Positions 1 through 6,512 of a DNA stretch of 9,706 nt are shown here, one piece after another. Position numbers and translations under genes: made by a program. Under the pieces are notes generated by a model. The model searched no databases, was not told the DNA's origin, and was given only the letters and a program-made list of their open reading frames with translations. The stretch lies in the NCBI GenBank assembly GCA_041907145.1, contig JAYRHW010000150.1, positions 1 through 9,706 on the forward strand, read 5' to 3'. Origin of the DNA: JAFLCA01 sp041907145 (GTDB taxonomy: Bacteria > Bdellovibrionota_C > UBA2361 > JAFLCA01). Numbering within the stretch: the first letter of the stretch is position 1; each line of letters starts with the position of its first letter.

Positions 1-1735
1 CTCTGCCTTCCCAAGTTTCGGGAATGTCGGCGTTGAACCAGAAGGCGCGTCCCTTGATGATTCTGCCATCGCCCATATCAAACCAAGCAAGACCTTTCTC
101 GGCAGACATTTCATGCTTCAGCTCTTCAGAACTAACCAAGTCAGTTTCATCCTCGGAAAGGCTAATTGATTGGGACTCGCCAGCCGTCGACCGCGCCTGC
201 AGATCCACTGCGCCCTTAAAAACTGAGTTGCTGGTGCCGCTGGTGACACCGGCGCCGATGGATTTCTTAGTGGTATTCACTTTACCAATCCAATCGGTCA
301 TTTCCTGTGCGGTGCGGTTATCACCGACGCGCATCATGACCTTCAAGTTTACGTTGGCCATGACGCGTTCATAGAACGCTTCACTCAAACCCAGCGACGA
401 GTCAGTTAGTCCGCCTGCAGACTGCGCTCCGAACAGCAGGGCAAAGCGCCCCTTTCGAGCCAGTTCAAACAAGTTGGCCCAGGTGGGGCCGAAGGTTGAG
501 GATCCCTCGTCAATAACGATCAGATGCGGATCCTCTAGGTGATGAACACGTGACGATGTGATTTCACCGATTGAAACCTCGAGATCCTCGCGGAACACTT
601 TCACCATGCGGGCGGCAGATTCAGCTTCTTCCAAGCGCGGCAGCATAAAGTAAATAATCTTGCCGCGTAGAATTGCATCCGTTAACACCAAATCGGTGTA
701 TTGGGTGCAGAAAATCTGCCCCATCTCGGAGCCCGAAATGGCGTGGAGCTCGGAGGCAATTCCGCGCAAATTATCGGTAATACGAACGGTATCCAATGCT
801 CCCTTGGCGCTTCGGTAGCTCGATGCCAAGTGCCCAAGCTCGACCATCGCTTGGCGAGCTCCGATTTTATGCAGCATGCTGCGCAGATGCGGATAGGCAT
901 AATTGAATGCGGAAAGCGAAACGGCGATATCGCGAATCGACCAAGCGAGGCCGAAGCTCTCCATTGCGCGCACCATGCGGTAAATAGAGTCTGCTGCAAG
1001 GCGGTCATAGTGCTTAGTCACGCTTTGATCAGAAGTCGGGGGCAACCCGGCTCGCAGCACCTTTCTGGCCTTAACGTCAGGTCGCTGATTAGTCATTACG
1101 AAGTTGTACGAGTGCACCGAGTCAAAAGGATCGATAACTATCAGGTCTTCGATACGCCCCGTAGCTAGCGCCATCAGGATGATATGTGCCAAGGTCCCGG
1201 AATCGCGTTTAGCATCGATGAAGGTGCAACCGCTGGCGCGTCCGCGTGCCATTTGCTGGAAGATCAAGGATTCGAGGAAGAGCGTTTTACCGACGCCCGT
1301 CTTGGCAAACACGCAGCCGTGGCTGCATAGGTCTTCTTCGTCAATCCACATCGGGTTCCCGGAATCCAGCTCGAAGCCGACGAGATATTTATCGATCATG
1401 TTCTTGCCGCGGGCCTGAGCCTCTTCGAGTGCGCGCTGAAAGCAGTCACGCTCAGGCGGCTGGCCGAGTACTGGACGTCCGCGCCGGAGGTTGATTTCCT
1501 TGGCGCGTTCGCGTTCCATCCAAAACTGCGACGAGAGAACTCGGGCGGTATGACCCAGCGCCAGCGCAGGCGCCAAGCCGAGGCCGAACAAGAGGGCCGG
1601 ATCGAGGCCTGCTAAAAGCGGAGACGCAGCGAGACCAAGGCTGCCGAATGTGGTAAGTGCACCGGTCATGACGGCGCGCCTCTTGAGCTCGTCCCTCTGT
1701 GCTTCTCTATCTGTTCGTTGATAATCGCGTGCCAT
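1..1735 (-). CDS. traD: TraD/VirD4-family type IV coupling protein (partial, C-terminus off the window)
   Basis: This is the inner-membrane ATPase that brings the relaxase-DNA complex to the secretion channel. The frame is open from ATG at 1735 to the left edge, giving 578 residues. Residues 23-62 are hydrophobic and fit two membrane helices joined by a very short turn. A P-loop lies at 144-151 (AKTGVGKT), the next strand at 171-177 contains FIDAKRD, VIDPFD is at 200-205 followed by SYN at 209-211, and Walker B is LIVIDE at 405-410 with a conserved Gln at 438 (FGAQSAGG). Residues about 220-345 are helical and fit the all-alpha domain of coupling proteins. The order matches the TraD family of SXT/TOL-type elements, whose members are about 600 residues, so little is probably missing. 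It starts 8 bases after the stop of the upstream gene, with a purine-rich AGAGGG just before the start, which suggests co-translation. The family assignment is firm; the TraD subfamily is inferred. Confidence 0.93.
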   Translation of the reverse strand, partial: MARDYQRTDREAQRDELKRRAVMTGALTTFGSLGLAASPLLAGLDPALLFGLGLAPALALGHTARVLSSQFWMERERAKEINLRRGRPVLGQPPERDCFQRALEEAQARGKNMIDKYLVGFELDSGNPMWIDEEDLCSHGCVFAKTGVGKTLFLESLIFQQMARGRASGCTFIDAKRDSGTLAHIILMALATGRIEDLIVIDPFDSVHSYNFVMTNQRPDVKARKVLRAGLPPTSDQSVTKHYDRLAADSIYRMVRAMESFGLAWSIRDIAVSLSAFNYAYPHLRSMLHKIGARQAMVELGHLASSYRSAKGALDTVRITDNLRGIASELHAISGSEMGQIFCTQYTDLVLTDAILRGKIIYFMLPRLEEAESAARMVKVFREDLEVSIGEITSSRVHHLEDPHLIVIDEGSSTFGPTWANLFELARKGRFALLFGAQSAGGLTDSSLGLSEAFYERVMANVNLKVMMRVGDNRTAQEMTDWIGKVNTTKKSIGAGVTSGTSNSVFKGAVDLQARSTAGESQSISLSEDETDLVSSEELKHEMSAEKGLAWFDMGDGRIIKGRAFWFNADIPETWEGR

Positions 1736-1743
1736 AACCCTCT

Positions 1744-3822
1744 TTACATCCCAGCGGCTGGAGCGCTGCTGTCTTCTTCCTCCAGCTCTTTCTCGATACC
1801 TTTCATCAGTTGATCGTAATCTTCCGGCGTCTCAGCCATGGTTACCCCAAGCACGGGGATGAAGCGGGTCTGCCAGAACTTACCCCACTTGGCTTCGAGA
1901 CGCGTGCCGCGGAAAGCGACCATGCCGTGTCTGCCCAAACGCGAGAATTCATTGGCCCCAGGCATCCCGGGATCCACTTTGAATACCAATGAAACAATTG
2001 AACTTTCCGGAACTGTATAGTCTCCGACTCGGCGACCCAGCCAGCCGAAGGAGTTCAGAACTACCCGTAAGGTCGACCAATCGCGCACATCTGCTGCCGA
2101 AATTTCATGCTGTGCAGCCAGCGCCTTAAGCTCGCGATGCGCAAGGGGGGTAAAAATGCGTTCGGCATGCGCAGTGCCGCGCTCGCTGCCCTCGCCCGCA
2201 AAATCCACTGACATGACTTCGAGGCGCTGCTTCTGGCTGACACGGGCGACGAGCTCCTCGAGCCGCCGAAGGGTCGAATGTTCGATGACTTTGCGCATTA
2301 GGTTGATTACTTTTGGAGCCGGAATGAAGAAGAGGTTAGTCGGAGCCGCATAGACATCGTCTACAACTTCCGGATCCAGGGCCATAGCGCCCTCCAGGAA
2401 CAGCTGTGCCCAAGCGCGCTGCGTTTCACTCACGATGCCGACAAGCTCGACCTCGTCGGCCACTGCCTGCAGCTCATGCGGACAGGCCATCAAGAGCTCT
2501 ATCCATTGCCGAAGCGATCGGGATTTATCCGTCAGATCGATCGGGAATCGAACAGGAGCAAAAACGCTGCTGCGAGAGGCGTAAATCAGGGAGCGGCGAA
2601 TGGTCGTACGCTCATCGAAATTATACTCTTTGCCGAAAGCCGCCACTGAATGCAGCACGGCTCGGCCGGAGAGATTTCCAAAGTTTGATTTTCTCAGCCA
2701 CTGACCAGCTTCCTTGGCATAAGCCAAAACCTTTCCGGCTTCGAAGGCTAAAATACCGCTGGCCAATTCCGTGGCGCGGAGCTCCGAGAGCTGCGAGCGC
2801 ATATCCGGAGTCAAAACTCGATGGAAGGCTCCATGCAACAGCGCGGCATATTCAGCGCCGCTGAGCTTCTTCCCCGCCTCGGCCTGAACCGACTGTATGC
2901 CTAGGTCGCTCGTTTCCAAGCGCTCATTGCTCATATTCAGCGCCCGGTAGCCCTGATGCAGCGAAAGTGCCTTTTCCAGAATCAGCGTCGAGTTTTCGAG
3001 CAGCGTTGCACCGGCGTATTGCCCATCAAGCAAAGCCGCTTCATCAGCCTCGGCAACATAGGCTGGGTAGTCCTTGTGATGCACGATGATTCCAGCAAGG
3101 GTGAGATTAGTTTCATTCGCTACGCCATACTTGTCGAGTAGCATGCCTAATCGAGAGGCCTTGACGTTTGCCAAAGTGGAGGCCTTGGGGCAAGCGAGAC
3201 CGCGGACCTGTAATTCCGGCGCGCCTGCCGCGTTCATAGGTTCCAGCTGCAAACGTGCGCCAGAGAAAAAGAGGCGATTGTTACCCGTCTGGCCAAGCAA
3301 ATCGTCGCCGCAGTAGACCCGCAGCGCATAGTATTCAAGCGCTAAGGCCAGCAGCATAGCAAACAGCCACAGCCTCCAGGATGCGATGATGATGAAGGAA
3401 ATTCTCAGTATGGCGAAATGGAATGAAAGGTACGAGCTTTTGAGGAACGTCCAGCTATCAGAATCGCCTCGATGAATAGCCAAACCGGAGGCGCTACGGA
3501 ATAAAATTTGCGAGATCGTATCGAACATCTCCTGCTCAGCGGAGGTTCCCCTGAGCGCCAACCACTCGCGATAGCGCTCATGGCGCTGAAAGAACTCGGA
3601 GTCCAAAACCAGTCCGCTGGCTGCAAGATCTCGCCTCGAGCGTTCTAGGGAATCGCCCGCGTGCCTATAGCCGGGAATCGCGGAAATAATGAAGAAGATG
3701 CAGAAGAGCACGAGCACAGTGCCGGCGACCATTTTGATCAACGATCCGGAGCGGCGGCCCATCAGCGCAGAAAGGTCCCGATGGGACTTGCGCGAAATCG
3801 TATCTGGAAGCAGCGTGTTCAA
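1744..3822 (-). CDS. Unrecognised 692-residue membrane protein, probable coupling-protein partner
   Basis: I do not recognise this family with confidence. The protein has a cytoplasmic, basic N-terminus, a clear membrane helix at about 29-49, a soluble stretch of about 80 residues (51-130) that should lie in the periplasm, a second hydrophobic block at about 133-168 with one or two helices, and then some 520 mainly helical residues, probably cytoplasmic. The C-terminus is acidic (674-684, GIEKELEEEDS). No nucleotide-binding, protease or nuclease motif is visible. The start is TTG: GAGG lies 8 bases upstream, and an in-frame stop four codons before it leaves no earlier start; ATG at residue 21 is the alternative. 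It directly precedes the coupling ATPase, so a role in substrate recruitment is likely. The helix-loop-helix N-terminus recalls DUF4400 proteins found beside traD in SXT-like elements, and VLNSFG at 588-593 faintly recalls DotM/TrbA. Both comparisons are weak. Confidence 0.87.
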   Translation of the reverse strand: MNTLLPDTISRKSHRDLSALMGRRSGSLIKMVAGTVLVLFCIFFIISAIPGYRHAGDSLERSRRDLAASGLVLDSEFFQRHERYREWLALRGTSAEQEMFDTISQILFRSASGLAIHRGDSDSWTFLKSSYLSFHFAILRISFIIIASWRLWLFAMLLALALEYYALRVYCGDDLLGQTGNNRLFFSGARLQLEPMNAAGAPELQVRGLACPKASTLANVKASRLGMLLDKYGVANETNLTLAGIIVHHKDYPAYVAEADEAALLDGQYAGATLLENSTLILEKALSLHQGYRALNMSNERLETSDLGIQSVQAEAGKKLSGAEYAALLHGAFHRVLTPDMRSQLSELRATELASGILAFEAGKVLAYAKEAGQWLRKSNFGNLSGRAVLHSVAAFGKEYNFDERTTIRRSLIYASRSSVFAPVRFPIDLTDKSRSLRQWIELLMACPHELQAVADEVELVGIVSETQRAWAQLFLEGAMALDPEVVDDVYAAPTNLFFIPAPKVINLMRKVIEHSTLRRLEELVARVSQKQRLEVMSVDFAGEGSERGTAHAERIFTPLAHRELKALAAQHEISAADVRDWSTLRVVLNSFGWLGRRVGDYTVPESSIVSLVFKVDPGMPGANEFSRLGRHGMVAFRGTRLEAKWGKFWQTRFIPVLGVTMAETPEDYDQLMKGIEKELEEEDSSAPAAGM

Positions 3823-3830
3823 AGAACGAA

Positions 3831-3835
3831 CCTCA
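3831..3835 (-). promoter_or_regulatory. Ribosome binding site supporting a TTG start
   Basis: TGAGG on the minus strand sits 8 bases before the TTG at 3822. It is the main reason for choosing TTG over the internal ATG at residue 21, since the reading frame has no ATG or GTG between TTG and the upstream in-frame stop at 3838-3840. Confidence 0.6.
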
Positions 3836-3891
3836 GCTTAAAATCGTCGTGAACCTAAGAGTGCCGGGAGACTTGCTGTCCAAGGGCGCTT

Positions 3892-3920
3892 ATTTTACCG
3901 GCCTGACTTTTCAGTCGCAA
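3892..3920 (-). promoter_or_regulatory. Candidate sigma70-type promoter for the minus-strand pair
   Basis: On the minus strand TTGCGA (3920-3915) is followed after exactly 17 bases by TAAAAT (3897-3892). The -35 matches the consensus at four of six positions and the -10 at five of six. Transcription would begin near 3885 and give a leader of about 60 bases before the TTG start at 3822. The 17-base spacer holds an inverted repeat, so a repressor could cover this promoter. Assigned by eye only. Confidence 0.45.
3905..3916. repeat. Inverted repeat inside the minus-strand promoter
   Basis: GACT-TTTC-AGTC is a perfect 4-base inverted repeat with a 4-base centre. It lies across the promoter spacer and touches the -35 box. 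Its position suits an operator, but a repeat this short can arise by chance. Confidence 0.3.
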
Positions 3921-3959
3921 CCGTCGGAGACGCCGTAAAATGCACGTACACCACCAGCG

Positions 3960-3973
3960 CCGAGCAATCTCGG
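3960..3973. repeat. Inverted repeat, possible operator
   Basis: CCGAG-CAAT-CTCGG is a perfect 5-base inverted repeat with a 4-base centre. It is not followed by a T-run on either strand, so it does not look like an intrinsic terminator. It sits in the middle of the divergent region, where a regulator of both operons could bind. Confidence 0.35.
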
Positions 3974-4079
3974 TTCGCACTTATTATAACGATTTTGTTA
4001 GACAATGTGCGGTAAGCAGGTGATCTACTTGGCCCGTTTGCCTTGAAATGCGTTGAAACCCTACCTCCGGGCCTTGACT

Positions 4080-4092
4080 AAGAAATTTTCTT
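4080..4092. repeat. 13-base AT-rich palindrome, possible operator
   Basis: AAGAAA-T-TTTCTT is a perfect palindrome of 6-base arms around one base. It begins one base after a TTGACT hexamer (4074-4079) that resembles a -35 box. A protein bound here would cover the region just downstream of that box. There is no GC-rich stem, so it is not a terminator. Confidence 0.4.
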
Positions 4093-4188
4093 GTTTTCCC
4101 CGGCTCTGCATCATTTTCCGAGGCGACGCCATAACAGCCTATAGAGATACAGCTTTCTTAACTCGTAGCACTGTGAGGAGTTCTGGTT

Positions 4189-4539
4189 ATGCGATTCATA
4201 AAGGCAATAATTCTGCTGGCTTTGGCTATTAGCCTCGGGGCCCCAGCTGCCAAGGCAGAAGAGGCCGTAGGGCTGGAACGAGCCGAGGGCGACAAGCTCT
4301 CGGAGGCTATGGGCCATTATTCACGTGCCCGCTCGCTGCTGGTGGCAGCCGTGAGAGAATTCGATGCTGCCTATAAGTTGGCGAATCCAAACGTACTTTT
4401 GAACTCTGCCCAGTGGCGGGCCACCCTGGTGGATCGGGCTCAAGAGCTTGACCGGGTATTGGACCCCCAGCCGAGAGTCAGCAGAACAGGCGTACGATTT
4501 CAGACAGATACCCGTCTTTTGAATGAAGCAAAGAAGTAG
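4189..4539 (+). CDS. Small exported protein of unknown function, first gene of the tra operon
   Basis: I do not recognise this 116-residue protein. It has a clear signal peptide: Arg2 and Lys5, a hydrophobic core at 6-18, and a likely signal peptidase I site after Ala23 (AKA/EE). The mature part of 93 residues is charged, largely helical, and has no second hydrophobic segment and no cysteine, so it should be a soluble periplasmic protein. AGGAG lies 8 bases before the ATG, the clearest ribosome binding site of the operon. It stands 46 bases before traL, the position of the pilin gene traA in the F plasmid, but it lacks the two hydrophobic helices of F-type pilins. It could be a chaperone, a periplasmic structural part or an entry/exclusion-type accessory protein; the sequence does not decide. 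Confidence 0.8.
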   Translation: MRFIKAIILLALAISLGAPAAKAEEAVGLERAEGDKLSEAMGHYSRARSLLVAAVREFDAAYKLANPNVLLNSAQWRATLVDRAQELDRVLDPQPRVSRTGVRFQTDTRLLNEAKK

Positions 4540-4585
4540 CAACTGTGGATAAGGGGTTAGGAACTCGAGGTCTTTAAGGAACACG

Positions 4586-4987
4586 ATGGACGACGGCTAC
4601 GTCATACCAGGTCTCAACGAAGACTGGACGCTAGGCGGCGCGAAGCTCTTTGAGTGGATCGCAGGGCTCTGTATGTCCCTGTGCTTCTCGGAGGTGTTTC
4701 TCACCAAGATGGCCCGGCAGATGCCGATGCTGGGAGCGATCCTCGTCATGACCACCTTTGGTCTGGCTGCTCTGCGCCGGCAATTTCCCGACGAAGAGCG
4801 GGGTGTTCGCAATTTCTGCATGGTGGCCATGGGGATTTGCCCCCCCGGGCTGCCCCCGCCGTCGTCCTTACAGCCGATTTGGAGCGGCTCCCCAGTGCGA
4901 TCGATGAGCGCACTGTCGAATTACACGGCGTTGGGCTTGGAACAGGTTTTTGGCGGTCAGGACTATGGATTCGATGAGGAGGCCTAG
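4586..4987 (+). CDS. traL: TraL-like (VirB3-type) inner-membrane T4SS protein
   Basis: TraL is a small inner-membrane protein of F-type secretion systems, related to VirB3, that works with the TraC ATPase during pilus assembly. The sequence has the usual layout: a short N-terminus with YVIP at 5-8, two adjacent membrane helices at about 22-39 and 45-63, then basic residues (RR at 64-65) and a segment (70-85) resembling the end of TraL proteins. At 133 residues it is longer than F TraL (about 91); the extra length is a proline-rich, then acidic tail (86-133, PPGLPPPSSLQP). AAGGA lies 5 bases before the ATG. Position directly before traE supports the call, since TraL sequences alone are weakly conserved. 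A run of seven C at 4840-4846 falls in the tail, so a sequencing slip there would change the C-terminus. Confidence 0.8.
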   Translation: MDDGYVIPGLNEDWTLGGAKLFEWIAGLCMSLCFSEVFLTKMARQMPMLGAILVMTTFGLAALRRQFPDEERGVRNFCMVAMGICPPGLPPPSSLQPIWSGSPVRSMSALSNYTALGLEQVFGGQDYGFDEEA

Positions 4988-5033
4988 AAAGCAGCTTCTT
5001 CGTTCTTTGAAATGAGGTTTTTGGGAATTGGTT

Positions 5034-5693
5034 ATGGCATCATCGAAAGCAAAATTGGCCGAGAAGATCATCAGCGACAGTAATGTCATTGATGCCCGTC
5101 ATGAGACGGACACCATTCGTCTTTGGGAAAACTACCGCGACCAGGCATTGCTCTGGCGTGCCATCGCGCTCCTGCAAATTCCGGCTACCCTTGTACTTGC
5201 GGTCTTCGCCTTCTACCTCTGGGGCACGCACGAAATCACGTTGAATGTTCCGCAGAAGCCCCTGCCGGGCCTCTACTCTGCCTTCGAGATTCCAGACGCC
5301 GAATTTTATAATGTCGCCACGAATTACATCAATTTGACCGCCACGTACCAGCCGGCTGTCGCTCGCCGTCAGTTCTCCAAGGCGCGTGAAATGCTCAAGG
5401 AACCGATGCTCGAACTCTTCGACAAGGAGATGATGGGAACGGAACTCAAAGCAATCGAGAACACCTCGCGTACGCAGCTCTTCTTTGCCGACCCGAGCCT
5501 GCAGACCATCACGCGTCAAGACAACTATGTGACGGTGACGATGACCGGAGAGCGCTTGAAGTTGGTCGCCGGCAAGCAGCTGCCGGTCGTAATGACCAAG
5601 TTCACGATTTTGATGACCTTAATCCCGCGCAACGATCTCAATCCTTACGGAGTCGTGATTGAGAATGCCAGCGTCGAGAATGTCATCAACTAA
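5034..5693 (+). CDS. traE: TraE-like (VirB8-type) T4SS assembly protein
   Basis: TraE is a bitopic inner-membrane protein with a periplasmic VirB8-like domain, needed to assemble the secretion channel and pilus. From ATG 5034 the product has 219 residues: a charged cytoplasmic N-terminus (1-41), one membrane helix at about 42-63, and a periplasmic domain with alternating helices and strands ending in NPYGVVIENA near the C-terminus, a pattern typical of TraE. F TraE is about 188 residues. Two codons upstream is an in-frame TTG (5028, then GTT). GAGG at 5014-5017 is 10 bases from this TTG and 16 from the ATG, so TTG could be the real start and would add two residues. The gene lies between traL and traK as in F and SXT. 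Confidence 0.88.
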   Translation: MASSKAKLAEKIISDSNVIDARHETDTIRLWENYRDQALLWRAIALLQIPATLVLAVFAFYLWGTHEITLNVPQKPLPGLYSAFEIPDAEFYNVATNYINLTATYQPAVARRQFSKAREMLKEPMLELFDKEMMGTELKAIENTSRTQLFFADPSLQTITRQDNYVTVTMTGERLKLVAGKQLPVVMTKFTILMTLIPRNDLNPYGVVIENASVENVIN

Positions 5694-5714
5694 CGAATTT
5701 GATGGAGTAAGACC

Positions 5715-6506
5715 ATGAAGAGCGTAACACGTACTTTCGGATTCGCGCTGGCGGTAACACTTATCGCCGCGATCCCCGCCTTTGCTCGCGATGTCGAGTA
5801 CAAAGCCGGCGAGGTGAACGTCTATGTGAACCCTTCGGAGCCGACTCAAATCGAGTTTCCGGGAGTGATCTCGGGCGGATTCAAACGCAAACTCTCGTCC
5901 CTATCGCTGGATCGCAAGGACAGTGACTTGGTGATTTTTGCCAGCGACGGCGTTACCGAAGCTGGAGAGGCAATTATCGTGCGGCTCCAAGATGGGCGCT
6001 CCTATTCAATCAGAGTTAAGCGAGCCAATGCCGCCAATCCGCGCGATGCCACGGTCCGCGTCGAAGATGATAGAACGGCTGTGCTTGGGGAAGACGAAGA
6101 AGATCCCGCATATAAGGAAAAGAAATTCGAATACGCTCCGCCGAGCCAGGTTTCTGGCTTGATGCGTGAGATGGTGCTCGCCGGCGAGTTCGGCAAACTT
6201 AATGTTACCGGATACCGGGTCAGTGACCGCTACAAGGGAGAGACTGTACTGAATGACGGCACCGTGAACGCCACCATCGATAAGATCTTCATTGGGCCTA
6301 CCCTATGGGGCTATGTCATCGATGCGCAGAATTTGATGGAGCAGAGCCAGAAGGTGAATCCAGGATCCTTTCGCCTGGACGGCACTCGCGCGATTTCAGC
6401 CAGCAACTGGGAGCTCGCGCCGAAGCCTCTCAACATCGAACAGCAGGTCTCGGGCAAGGATAGAACCAAGATTTACATCGTGACTCGCGCGAGAAAACAA
6501 AGGTAG
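5715..6506 (+). CDS. traK: TraK-like (VirB9-type) outer-membrane core complex protein
   Basis: TraK is a periplasmic protein that joins TraB and TraV in the outer-membrane core complex of F-type systems. The 263-residue product has a signal peptide with a hydrophobic core at 8-22 and a likely cleavage after Ala24 (AFA/RD). The mature start (VNVYVNPSEPTQIEFPG) reads like the N-terminal beta domain of TraK/secretin-type proteins. Residues 160-263 form the second, mainly beta part, with GYRVSDRYKG and WGYVIDAQN patterns expected for the C-terminal domain that contacts TraV. Length is close to F TraK (about 242). GGAG lies 7 bases before the ATG. It is 21 bases downstream of traE and 6 bases upstream of traB. 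Confidence 0.87.
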   Translation: MKSVTRTFGFALAVTLIAAIPAFARDVEYKAGEVNVYVNPSEPTQIEFPGVISGGFKRKLSSLSLDRKDSDLVIFASDGVTEAGEAIIVRLQDGRSYSIRVKRANAANPRDATVRVEDDRTAVLGEDEEDPAYKEKKFEYAPPSQVSGLMREMVLAGEFGKLNVTGYRVSDRYKGETVLNDGTVNATIDKIFIGPTLWGYVIDAQNLMEQSQKVNPGSFRLDGTRAISASNWELAPKPLNIEQQVSGKDRTKIYIVTRARKQR

Positions 6507-6512
6507 GAAGCC

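Larger units (their letters stand above)
3823..4188. other. Divergent intergenic control region, no gene seen
   Basis: These 366 bases separate the minus-strand coupling module from the plus-strand tra genes. I see no coding frame with a ribosome binding site. The region holds a candidate promoter for the minus strand, three short perfect inverted repeats (listed separately), a weak one at 3995-4005 (TTGT-TAG-ACAA), and an isolated minus-strand TATAAT at 3983-3988 without a matching -35. For the plus strand, TTGACT at 4074-4079 looks like a -35 box but no -10 box follows at 16-18 bases. TATAGA at 4140-4145 is a possible -10 without a good -35, so the plus-strand promoter may need an activator. 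An origin of transfer could also lie here, but I cannot recognise a nic site. Confidence 0.6.

Noticed and set aside
701..1168. Open frame of 155 codons on the plus strand
   Set aside because: It is antisense to the coupling ATPase, whose Walker motifs and neighbouring residues lie in the minus-strand frame; the plus-strand product has no recognisable features.
2406..2864. Open frame of 152 codons on the plus strand
   Set aside because: It is antisense to the 692-residue membrane protein gene and its product is arginine- and proline-rich in the manner of a shadow frame.
3960..3990. Rho-independent terminator at the CCGAG/CTCGG repeat
   Set aside because: The stem is only 5 bases and no run of T follows; it lies upstream of both operons, not after a gene.
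4074..4102. Plus-strand promoter built on TTGACT at 4074-4079
   Set aside because: The -35-like box is good, but the bases 16-18 positions downstream are TTCCCC-like and do not resemble a -10 box.
3823..4188. Origin of transfer in the divergent region
   Set aside because: The place is plausible, but I see no nic-site consensus and the relaxase type is unknown, so it cannot be called.
5040..5519. Open frame of 159 codons on the minus strand
   Set aside because: It is antisense to traE and starts in the middle of it; no domain or ribosome binding site supports it.
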